Below are positions 35,538 to 43,089 of a stretch of DNA of 64,000 nt, one piece after another; positions within the stretch are counted from its first letter, which is position 1; every line of letters begins with the position of its first letter. A program made the translations under genes and the position numbers. Source of the stretch: Chthoniobacter flavus (GTDB taxonomy: Bacteria > Verrucomicrobiota > Verrucomicrobiia > Chthoniobacterales > Chthoniobacteraceae); NCBI GenBank assembly GCA_945861435.1, contig CAMAUX010000019.1, positions 24,240-88,239 of the forward strand, in the 5' to 3' direction. Under the pieces are notes generated by a model that was given only the letters and a program-made list of their open reading frames with translations, made no database searches and was not told the DNA's origin.

Positions 35538-35933
35538 ATGAGCGAGACCGCCCCCCATCCCCGCCTGCTCTACTGCCACTGCCAATACGCGCAGGTGGTT
35601 CCGAAGGAAGTGAAGGCAGCAGTGCTAGAGCAGCTCTGCCAGTCCGGCACGGCATTCGAAGCGGTCGCTGACCTCTGCGAGATGGCGGCGCGGCGCGATC
35701 CAGCACTGAAGCGGCTTGCTGGCACTGGAGCGGTTAAGATCGCCGCCTGTTTTCCGCGTGCTGTGAAGGGACTCTTTCACCAAGCCGACGCCGACCTCGA
35801 CCCGCAGTCCACGGAGGTTTTGAACATGCGCACCCTCGCGGCGGGGGAGGTCTGTGCGCGCCTGTTCGCGACGGACCTCGCCGCCAACGTCCCCACCAAA
35901 GCCAGCACGAAACCCGAGAACCCCGCCCCCTGA
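35538..35933 (+). CDS. Small Cys-containing protein resembling the HdrA N-terminal region
   Basis: A 131-residue protein. The N-terminus LLYCHCQYAQVVPKEVKAAV (Cys13, Cys15) and, further on, VADLCEMA (Cys47) and KIAACFPRAVKGLF (Cys71) occur in the same order as the CxC-x-NI ... CS/D ... ASCxPRxHxxxF pattern in the N-terminal region of heterodisulfide reductase subunit A. The FAD domain of HdrA is missing, so this would be a free-standing module that could bind or pass on an Fe-S cluster. A Thr/Pro/Lys-rich tail ends the protein. The similarity was judged by eye only. It sits 8 bp after the GTPase and 4 bp before the ferredoxin gene. Confidence 0.65.
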   Translation: MSETAPHPRLLYCHCQYAQVVPKEVKAAVLEQLCQSGTAFEAVADLCEMAARRDPALKRLAGTGAVKIAACFPRAVKGLFHQADADLDPQSTEVLNMRTLAAGEVCARLFATDLAANVPTKASTKPENPAP

Positions 35934-35937
35934 ATCC

Positions 35938-36771
35938 ATGGCCCTCCGCGACTCCAGCGCCCTGCGCGTCATCGTTTATGAAGGACCCGGCAGCGATCCG
36001 CTGCCGGAGCGCCTTGCCACCATCACGGCCCTTCTTGAGCGAGGGCACGCCGTCACGCGCACCGGTGGCGACCGGCCCGTTGCGCCCGCGGATGCAGCGC
36101 CCACGCTGGTTCTCGGGCGGTTCGCGCAAGCACCGGAGTTCTCCGGGACCACGGCCGAATGGCGTGTGCGCGACATCACCACGCTGAATTCGGCGCAGAT
36201 TGCGGACGTGGTGGAGAGCACGCGTGCAGAACTCGGCGCGGCGAGGCACGGCGAATGGAAGCCGTGGTTTCCTGTCATCGATTACGATCGCTGCACCAAC
36301 TGCATGCAGTGCCTGAGCTTCTGTCTGTTTGGCGTTTACGGCGTCGATGGGGAGCGGCAGATCCAGGTGCAGAATCAGGACAACTGTAAGACCAACTGCC
36401 CGGCGTGTTCGCGCGTCTGTCCCGAGGCGGCGATCATGTTCCCGAAGTACAAAGCCGGCCCGATCAACGGCGACATCGTCAGCGACGCCGATCTTCAAAA
36501 GGAGAAGATGAAGGTGGACATCTCTGCGCTCCTCGGAGGAGACGTGTATTCGATGCTCCGTCTCCGTTCCGACAAGGCCAGGAGCCGCTTCAGCAAGGAG
36601 CGGGACTCGGACAAGGCCCTCACCGAACGGCAGAAGTGCCTCGTGAAGCTCGCCGAATCCGGGGACATCCCGCCCGAGGTTCTCATGTCCCTGCCCAGCC
36701 CCGAGGAGATCGCACGCCGCGCCGAGGAAGCTGCAGCCAAGGCCCGCGCAGCGCTGGAACCCCTCGGGTGA
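35938..36771 (+). CDS. Ferredoxin-domain protein with two [4Fe-4S] motifs
   Basis: A 277-residue protein. The first 100 residues are a soluble domain with no recognised family. A ferredoxin domain follows: CTNCMQCLSFC (Cys119, 122, 125, 129) and CKTNCPACSRVCP (Cys150, 154, 157, 161); the second set has CxxxC spacing where CxxC is usual. The last 100 residues are charged and helical (KARSRFSKERDSDKAL, EEIARRAEEAAAKARAAL). Two clusters suggest electron transfer. It begins 4 bp after the HdrA-like gene, so the two proteins very likely act together. No signal peptide, so cytoplasmic. Confidence 0.85.
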   Translation: MALRDSSALRVIVYEGPGSDPLPERLATITALLERGHAVTRTGGDRPVAPADAAPTLVLGRFAQAPEFSGTTAEWRVRDITTLNSAQIADVVESTRAELGAARHGEWKPWFPVIDYDRCTNCMQCLSFCLFGVYGVDGERQIQVQNQDNCKTNCPACSRVCPEAAIMFPKYKAGPINGDIVSDADLQKEKMKVDISALLGGDVYSMLRLRSDKARSRFSKERDSDKALTERQKCLVKLAESGDIPPEVLMSLPSPEEIARRAEEAAAKARAALEPLG

Positions 36772-36799
36772 AATCCGCGCCCGTGCCTCGCGTCCACCA

Positions 36800-38209
36800 A
36801 TGAACACGTTTTTCCAAAGCCTTCGTCGCATCATTCACCCGGCTCTCCTGCTCGCGCTGGCCTTCGTGGTGGCTTCGTCTGCGTGGGCCGCCGAGCCGCT
36901 TCCACCCAAGGACCGCACGGTGATCCTCATCAGCCTCGACGGATTTCCGGCATGGCTGTGGAACGACCCCACGCTTCCCATTCCCAACCTCCGTCGTCTG
37001 GCAGGGGAGGGGGCTCAGGCGGAGGCGATGACGGTTTCCAACCCGTCGGTCACATGGATCAACCACACCACACTGGTGACCGGCGTGAATCCTTCCAAGC
37101 ACGGTGTTCTCTTCAACGGCCGCCTTGTGCGGCAGGGGCCGGATCAGCCGCCGCAGATCGAACAGTGGGCCGACAAGGCGGACCTCGTCCGTGTCCCCAC
37201 ACTCTATGATCTCGCCTTCAACGCCGGCCTCAAGACCGCGCAGGTGGACTGGGTCGCGATCCTGAACTCAGGCACGATCACGGACGAGTTCCTCGAGGTG
37301 CCGCGGGTGAACGGCCGGATCGAGCGGGAGTTGATTGGGGCGGGAAAGCTCACTGCGGCGGATCTTGCGGTCTTCAACAAGGGCAGGCAACCGGTGTGGC
37401 GCGATCAGGCTTGGACGGACGCCGCGGTGCATATTCTCAGGACGCGGAAGCCGAACCTGCTGCTGGTGCATCTGTTGAACCTCGACAGCACGAACCACAC
37501 CTACGGCCCCGGCACGAGCGCGAGCCACACCGCCTACGCATACGCGGATCGTTGTGTGGCAGATCTCCTTGCGACGATCAACGAAGCCGGATTCAGGGAC
37601 AAGGCCACCGTGGTCATCACCACCGACCATGGGTTTAAGAAAGTGGACAAACACATTTTCCCGAACGTCGCCCTGCGCAAGGCGGGCCTGGTGACTGTGG
37701 AGGCAGGCAAGGTGGCGCGTTGTGATGCGTATATCATGCCGCAGGGCGGTCTCGCGTTTGCCTACGTCACCGACCCTTCGCGCCGCGCCGAACTCCTGCC
37801 GCGCTTGCGCGCAGTCTGTGAAAAAATCGAGGGCGTGGACCGCGTGCTCGACGGCAGCAGGGGACCTGAGCTTGGGATGCCGACGCCGGATCAAAACCAA
37901 GGCATGGGCGACCTCATCCTCTACGCAAAAGCCGGCTACGCCTTCCAAGCTGGTGCGATCGCGGAACTCGAGACTGCGGAGGCAAAAGGCTACCTCGGTT
38001 CGCACGGCTATCCCTCCACCGACCCTGAACTGGACGGCATCTTCCTCGCGTGGGGTTATGGAATCCGACCCGGTGTGAGGATTCCGCGAGTTGCCAATCT
38101 GGATGTAGCGCCGACGCTGGCGGAACTTCTGGGCGTCACCCTTCCACCTACCGATGGGCGTGTGCTCACGGAAATTCTCGAACCCAACCTGCGCCCTGCC
38201 CGGCGCTGA
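36800..38209 (+). CDS. Exported alkaline-phosphatase-superfamily phosphodiesterase
   Basis: A 469-residue protein with a signal peptide (LLLALAFVVASSAWA). It belongs to the type I phosphodiesterase/nucleotide pyrophosphatase branch: metal ligand Asp47 in LISLDGFP, nucleophile Thr85 in NPSVTWINHTTLVTG, then LNLDSTNHTYGP, VVITTDHGFKKV and GSHGYPSTDPELDGIFLAWG supplying the other metal ligands. Substrates of this branch are phosphodiesters or phosphonates; this one's is unknown. It is exported while its operon neighbours are cytoplasmic. It starts 28 bp after the ferredoxin gene and ends 7 bp before the radical SAM gene. Confidence 0.88.
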   Translation: MNTFFQSLRRIIHPALLLALAFVVASSAWAAEPLPPKDRTVILISLDGFPAWLWNDPTLPIPNLRRLAGEGAQAEAMTVSNPSVTWINHTTLVTGVNPSKHGVLFNGRLVRQGPDQPPQIEQWADKADLVRVPTLYDLAFNAGLKTAQVDWVAILNSGTITDEFLEVPRVNGRIERELIGAGKLTAADLAVFNKGRQPVWRDQAWTDAAVHILRTRKPNLLLVHLLNLDSTNHTYGPGTSASHTAYAYADRCVADLLATINEAGFRDKATVVITTDHGFKKVDKHIFPNVALRKAGLVTVEAGKVARCDAYIMPQGGLAFAYVTDPSRRAELLPRLRAVCEKIEGVDRVLDGSRGPELGMPTPDQNQGMGDLILYAKAGYAFQAGAIAELETAEAKGYLGSHGYPSTDPELDGIFLAWGYGIRPGVRIPRVANLDVAPTLAELLGVTLPPTDGRVLTEILEPNLRPARR

Positions 38210-38216
38210 CACCACC

Positions 38217-39461
38217 ATGTTTCCCCAACTCGCCCTCCGCATTCTGGAAAGCACGGATCCCCGTCTGCTTGGTAAGTTTCTGTGGAACTTCGGCGTGAAG
38301 GGCCTCTTCTCCGTCGAGCGATTCAAGGCGCGGATCAAGCGCGGTGAGTACTTCCCGCCGTTTCTTTACCTCTCGATCTTGAACAGCTGCAACCTCCGCT
38401 GTCAGGGCTGCTGGGTGGATGTGGAGGCGGAGCGCACGCAGATCGATCTGGAGACCCTGAACCGTACGATCAACGAGGCGAAGGCGCACGGGAACGCGTT
38501 CTTTGGCATTCTTGGCGGCGAGCCGTTCATGCATCCGGAATTGCTCGACCTGCTGGCAGCACACCCGGACTGCTACTTTCAGGTTTTCACCAACGGCCAG
38601 TTCATCACGCCGAAAGTGGCCAAGGCGCTGCGGTCTATTGGCAACGCCACTCCGCTCATTTCCATCGAGGGGCGAGAGATCACCAGCGACGAGCGCCGCG
38701 GCAAGAAGGAGGTCTACGCGCGCACGCTGCGCGGCCTGCGGGCGTGCCTTGAAGAGAAGATCCTCACCGGGGTGGCGACAAGCGTCTGCCAGACGAACAT
38801 CGACGAACTCTGTACGGAGGAATGGCTGCGCGAGCTCATCGATTTTGGCGCCCATTACGCCTGGTTCCACACCTACCGGCCCGTCGGCCCCAAGATGAAC
38901 CCGGGCCTCGCGCTGCGCCCGGACCAGCTTGTGCGGGTGCGCCGCTTTGTGGTGGAGATGCGCGCCAAGCTCCCGATCGCATTGATCGATGCTTATTACG
39001 ACGGAAAGGGACAGGCACTCTGTCCCATGTCCACCGGCATCAGCCACCACGTCAGCCCGCGCGGCGACATCGAGCCCTGTCCCATCATCCAGTTCGCCAC
39101 GGAAAACATCCGCGACCCGCGTGGCATTTACGCGACCATGCGCGACAGCGCCTTCCTGCGCGATTTCCGTGAGCTCAGCGCGCACCACACCCGCGGCTGT
39201 GTGGTTCTCGAGCGGCCGGATCTGGTCAAAGGTCTCGTTCAGAAACATGGGGCGCGGGATACCACCGCCCGTGGCACCGCGATGGCGGAGCTGGACGCTA
39301 TGCAGCCCCGCTTTTCGCAGTGGCTTCCTGGCGAGGAGATCCCCGAGAAGCACTGGATGTACCGCTGGGCAAAGAAGTATTGGTTCAACGACTTCCACGC
39401 CTACGACTCCGTCGCCCACGACGCTGAGGCGCGCGCCCGCGATCTTCAGCGCGCCCTCTGA
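38217..39461 (+). CDS. Radical SAM protein
   Basis: A 414-residue radical SAM enzyme. The cluster motif is CNLRCQGCW (Cys58, Cys62, Cys65), followed by GILGGEPFMHPELLDLL (the GGE motif) and FTNGQFITPKVAKAL. The C-terminal part has further cysteines (GQALCPMSTGISHHVSPRGDIEPCPIIQF, GCVVLE) as in SPASM/twitch-type auxiliary domains. SAM cleavage by the cluster gives a 5'-deoxyadenosyl radical; the substrate is unknown. It is the last gene of the six-gene operon, 7 bp after the phosphatase-like gene. It is not LipA, which has a different cysteine pattern. Confidence 0.88.
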   Translation: MFPQLALRILESTDPRLLGKFLWNFGVKGLFSVERFKARIKRGEYFPPFLYLSILNSCNLRCQGCWVDVEAERTQIDLETLNRTINEAKAHGNAFFGILGGEPFMHPELLDLLAAHPDCYFQVFTNGQFITPKVAKALRSIGNATPLISIEGREITSDERRGKKEVYARTLRGLRACLEEKILTGVATSVCQTNIDELCTEEWLRELIDFGAHYAWFHTYRPVGPKMNPGLALRPDQLVRVRRFVVEMRAKLPIALIDAYYDGKGQALCPMSTGISHHVSPRGDIEPCPIIQFATENIRDPRGIYATMRDSAFLRDFRELSAHHTRGCVVLERPDLVKGLVQKHGARDTTARGTAMAELDAMQPRFSQWLPGEEIPEKHWMYRWAKKYWFNDFHAYDSVAHDAEARARDLQRAL

Positions 39462-39620
39462 CGGGAACGCGGGTGTGGTTCAGGAACCCTACCAATAGGC
39501 GGGGGTGCAGCCTGATTGCATCCGGTCTCATCGGTGGTCATCAACAGCGCGCCCCTTCATCCGCGTTCCCTGGCTGTGCCACTGCGGCACCGCATTCGAC
39601 TGATTGAGGGAGGCCCCAAC

Positions 39621-40385
39621 ATGAGTCACCATCCGGAAAACCCGCGGCCCCGCTCCCCTCGGGACTTCTCGGAAACACCTCCCGAGGCCCGTTCAAAGGC
39701 AAGCACGCGCGCTTTGGCTGTAGTCGTGGCGCCTTCTTGCGCTGAGGCTGCTGAGACCGCACTCGCGCGGCTTCTGGAGGCAGGCGAGACGGAGCATCGC
39801 GAAGCGGGCCGCCGGCTGCATGAGGACCTCAGCCAGCAGATAGCCGGTCTGTCGCTGATGGCTGGCGCCCTTGCGCGTCAGTTGCAAAACACACAGAGCC
39901 CGCATGCCGAAATTGCCACCGATCTGGCCGCCGGCCTCGTCGCATCCATCTCGACCGCCCGGGAGATTGCCATAGCGCTGTATCCGGTGGAGATGGAAAC
40001 CGGCGGGCTTCTTGCCGGGTTGCACCAGATCGCCCGAACCGCGAACCGCGAGTTTGGCATCGTGTGCACCGTGCGCCACCGCGGGCCGGATCCTTGTCTT
40101 GGGGAGCGCGCGCAGATCCAACTCTACCGGATCATTCAAGAAGCTCTGGCCAGTGCGATCCGTCACGGGCAGGCAAAGCGCGTCACCATCCTTTCGCGCC
40201 AAAGCAAACACGTCGTCTCCGTCTCTGTCACCGATGACGGCATGGATTGCGCTCGCCCGCATTCGGCGGGGTCCGCTGATGGGATGTTTTTGATGAACTC
40301 CCGGGCGCGCCTTGTCGGCGCCACGTTCACGGTTCAGACGCCGAAGCGTGGCGGACTGCGGGTGACGTGCCGACTGGAGTCCTGA
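39621..40385 (+). CDS. HisKA_3-type histidine kinase with degenerate ATP-binding boxes
   Basis: A 254-residue soluble protein starting after a good GAGGGAGG site. The dimerisation/phosphoacceptor region EHREAGRRLHEDLSQQIAGL has the family His (His67), as in NarL-type sensor kinases. In the HATPase domain the N-box reads RIIQEALASAIRHG, with Ser178 where the essential Asn is expected, and the G1 box reads TDDGMDC instead of DxGxG. The final glycine region is FLMNSRARLVGATFTV, then GGLRVTCRL. No sensor or membrane segment is present. It may be an inactive or altered kinase. The receiver gene next to it is convergent, so the two are not co-transcribed. Confidence 0.8.
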   Translation: MSHHPENPRPRSPRDFSETPPEARSKASTRALAVVVAPSCAEAAETALARLLEAGETEHREAGRRLHEDLSQQIAGLSLMAGALARQLQNTQSPHAEIATDLAAGLVASISTAREIAIALYPVEMETGGLLAGLHQIARTANREFGIVCTVRHRGPDPCLGERAQIQLYRIIQEALASAIRHGQAKRVTILSRQSKHVVSVSVTDDGMDCARPHSAGSADGMFLMNSRARLVGATFTVQTPKRGGLRVTCRLES

Positions 40386-40407
40386 GGCGGCGCTACAACG
40401 CTCCGCT

Positions 40408-40851
40408 TCACAAGGCTGCCTGCACGGTCTGTACCAGCGCCGCCATTTGGAAGGGTTTCGCGAGAAAGCCGGTGAGGTTGGCGCACTGCATCCTTTCGAG
40501 ATCCGGCTGGGTCCCGCTCATCAGCACCACCGGAATTGCGGCGGTTTCCTCGTGCTTCAGGAGCGCGCGGCACACCGATTCGCCATCCGTGTCCGGCAGG
40601 ACCAAGTCCAAAACCACCGCCGCCGGACGGTAACGCCTTGCGAGCTCTACGGCATCCTGCCCGGTGCTGCATCCGAGGATCCGGTGGGGGAAATGCATCT
40701 CGAGCATCTCGCGGATCAGGATCAGAAGCGGGCCGCTATCCTCCACCACCAAGAGGCATCCGCGGGGCACCGTGTCCCGCGCATTGAGAGCCGCAGCGAT
40801 GGAGGGTGACGAGGGGGCGTGAGGCAAATCTGGGCGGGGGAGGGGATCCAT
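40408..40851 (-). CDS. Single-domain response regulator (receiver)
   Basis: A 147-residue receiver protein with a disordered 28-residue N-terminal tail. Acidic pair Glu37/Asp38 (LLVVEDS), phosphoacceptor Asp82 in VVLDLVLPDTDG, Ser112 in LMSGT and Lys132 in FLAKPF are all present. There is no output domain, so it acts through protein contact, like CheY-type regulators. Its stop lies 22 bp from that of the histidine kinase on the other strand. Whether the degenerate kinase phosphorylates it is unknown. Confidence 0.88.
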   Translation of the reverse strand: MDPLPRPDLPHAPSSPSIAAALNARDTVPRGCLLVVEDSGPLLILIREMLEMHFPHRILGCSTGQDAVELARRYRPAAVVLDLVLPDTDGESVCRALLKHEETAAIPVVLMSGTQPDLERMQCANLTGFLAKPFQMAALVQTVQAAL

Positions 40852-41090
40852 GGGGTGGACGGTTCAGCACAGCAGCATGCGTTCCCCCCGCGTAACCTTT
40901 TCACCTGCACCCTCCTGTAAGAATTACGTCCCATCTCCCGTGATGTGTTCGCGAGGACCCGCAAACCCGGCGTATTCAGGGGAAGCGGGTGACCAGAGGA
41001 TGCCCGCGCATAGGGTGCGTGAATTGCGCGCCCGCACGATCGTGGCATTACAAACACCCGGAAACGCAGCAGGCTGTTGCCCTGGCGCCG

Positions 41091-42260
41091 CTACGGGTTT
41101 CCACGGGCCGCTGAGTCATCGCACGGGTTCTGGCGCTGCATCCAAACGGCCAGCGCGTCACCGATTACGGCGCCCACTGTTTCATGACGGTTGAAGTGGT
41201 TGTACAGCCTGAGACGATCTTCGGTCGGCATCTCAAGGGCCTCCTCGCAGCGTTCCTTGAGTGAGCGAAGGTCCTCGTGCGGATAGCGCAGGATGAGGCG
41301 CTCGGCGGCAAGGGACTCCAGCCGACCGCCGGTTGCAGAGTCCTCGCACACCGGAACCATGCCGAGGCAACCCGACCAGAAAGGGCGGTCGGTGTGGGCC
41401 GAAGACATGGCAGGCGCTGTGAACATGCGGCCTTCCGGGCAGAGGCTGACTTTATAGCGGCTCACCGAAGTGCGATCACCGACATCGAGCGAATGGTCGT
41501 GGCTCGCGATGAAGCGGTCCTGAAATTCCGCGCGCAGGAAGTCCATCTGACGCTGGCGGTTTGCTGTGAGACCGAGCTGCGAGCCGAGAAAAAAAATCTT
41601 CCGCTCCGGAGCCTCCACGAATGGCGCGCTGAAGGGGACGAGGTTGGCAACCCAGCTCCGGTGGATCCGTGCGCAATCGGCGGGAAGCAGCTCTGCGGCA
41701 GGGCCGAGGGGCGATTCATCGTGGATCAGGATATTCAGAAAGGGCGCCAGGGTGCCGAAGCACTCCATATTGCGGCTTGCGTTGTCGAAACTGTAGTACA
41801 CGAACCGGACCCCGACTTTTTGAAGGAGGGCTCCCGCGGTCTGAAGAGAGGGCCCCAGATGCTTCGGGTGCTGGCCCATGAACATCAGCCAGAACGGTTC
41901 ATCCCGGGAGCGGCGCAGGGCGGCTTGCCCGAACGCTGCGAGCCCTTCGCGGCCGGTGACCATTGCGGAGATGCGTGGAAGCCGCTTTGGTTGAACCGTT
42001 CCGATGCAGCGCGCACATTCCGCATGCCACTGACTGTCGAGCGCCGCCATACGGATCAACGACGGGTTGTCAGGATCGCTGACTTCTTTGCGCAGATCCA
42101 GATGGTGGATCCGCTCGATGAAGCGATCCACCGGTTCAAGCTCTTTAGCCCAGGGAAGAAAAAGGCAGATGGTCACAAAGTCATGGGTCGCAGTGCACTT
42201 GATGCCGGGCGGCGCTCCGCTGTGCGAACTGGAAGCAGTGCATGAGGGAAGAGCGCCCAT
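41091..42260 (-). CDS. Glycosyltransferase-like protein (exostosin-type motif)
   Basis: A 389-residue soluble protein. Residues 269 to 307 read YKVSLCPEGRM...DRPFWSGCLGMVPVCED, resembling the donor-binding region of exostosin/GT47-like and related glycosyltransferases (YKxxLCPxG ... RxWexLaaGciPVv). Upstream, FVYYSFDNASRN and NILIHDESP suggest a Rossmann-like N-terminal half. The first 20 residues look unconserved, no ribosome-binding site precedes the ATG at 42260, and the true start may be internal. It stands alone between the receiver gene and a small secreted protein. The sugar and acceptor are unknown. Confidence 0.6.
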   Translation of the reverse strand: MGALPSCTASSSHSGAPPGIKCTATHDFVTICLFLPWAKELEPVDRFIERIHHLDLRKEVSDPDNPSLIRMAALDSQWHAECARCIGTVQPKRLPRISAMVTGREGLAAFGQAALRRSRDEPFWLMFMGQHPKHLGPSLQTAGALLQKVGVRFVYYSFDNASRNMECFGTLAPFLNILIHDESPLGPAAELLPADCARIHRSWVANLVPFSAPFVEAPERKIFFLGSQLGLTANRQRQMDFLRAEFQDRFIASHDHSLDVGDRTSVSRYKVSLCPEGRMFTAPAMSSAHTDRPFWSGCLGMVPVCEDSATGGRLESLAAERLILRYPHEDLRSLKERCEEALEMPTEDRLRLYNHFNRHETVGAVIGDALAVWMQRQNPCDDSAARGNP

Positions 42261-42480
42261 TTAACGGGTGAAGCCGGGGTGAAGCAATGCCGGCATCCCG
42301 CACGGGGTTGTGCGCGAGGGCTAGGAGCGACCCAAGTCGCGGCGATCGCGAGCTGGGCGGGCTTGTGCACCTTCACAGCTGCAGGCGCGGGCGCTCTCCG
42401 CTGGAAGCACTGCGTCGCGTGTACGCCCGCGAGGATTCACGCCCGGGAGGGTAGCTCCGACCCCTGCTGGGGTTGGCGCC
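42261..42480. other. Intergenic, nothing recognised
   Basis: About 220 bases between two minus-strand genes. The sequence is GC-rich with no gene, RNA, terminator or promoter that I can support. Confidence 0.4.
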
Positions 42481-42915
42481 TTAAAACCCGCGCAACTGCT
42501 CAGTCTCGGCTGGTGGGCGCGTCATGAAATTATCGTGCAGAAGCACCCGCGATATCATCCAGCCACGGCCCCATCGGGCGAATTGGATGGTCACCTGCAT
42601 CCCGGGCCGGATCTCCGCGAGAGTCATCGCCACCCCGCTTTCCGTGAGGAAGTTCGCATTGTCCATCCCGTGGAAGAACACCGGCTGGTTGGCCATCTGC
42701 GTGCAGCGAACCCGGAGCAGGCCCTGCTCCGGATCCACAAGGTCCACCACTCCCGTGAGTACCGGGCCGGTGATCCCGAAGATCCTGCTCGTTGCCGCCT
42801 CGACGCGCGGCGCGCAACCCGGATGCATTCCGGCAACCAAGGCGCCGACGCAGAGGGAGCGATGCAGGAGCGTTCGGAGCTGATGCAACGGGCCACGAAA
42901 GGGATGCTGGTTCAT
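42481..42915 (-). CDS. Small exported hypothetical protein
   Basis: A 144-residue protein with a long N-terminal export signal: basic segment, then SLCVGALVAGMHPGCAPRVEA, which could be either a signal peptide or a lipobox variant. The mature part is a compact beta-rich domain with GVVDLVDPEQGLLRVRC and VTIQFARWGRGWMISRVLL. No family is recognised. It starts 174 bp from htpG on the opposite strand. The ATG at 42915 is chosen as it gives a basic N-terminus; ATGs at 42924 and 42933 are alternatives. Confidence 0.6.
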   Translation of the reverse strand: MNQHPFRGPLHQLRTLLHRSLCVGALVAGMHPGCAPRVEAATSRIFGITGPVLTGVVDLVDPEQGLLRVRCTQMANQPVFFHGMDNANFLTESGVAMTLAEIRPGMQVTIQFARWGRGWMISRVLLHDNFMTRPPAETEQLRGF

Positions 42916-43089
42916 AGATTCCATGTGCTCCATGTCGAAGCGGTTTGTCCTTGGATGGAGCGTCGCCCGTCTCCCCTTTCATCGAACCTCGCGGGCCGGG
43001 TGTGCGGGGGTGATTTCCTTCCCCGCCCAGTCTTCTGGCGTGGCGACCCCCTTGCACACGGCGTCGGGTCCCGTACAATGGCCCGCTCT

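Noticed and set aside
38217..39461. Radical SAM protein as lipoyl synthase for the GcvH-like protein
   Set aside because: LipA has an extra N-terminal CxxxxCxxxxxC motif and a different layout; these are absent.
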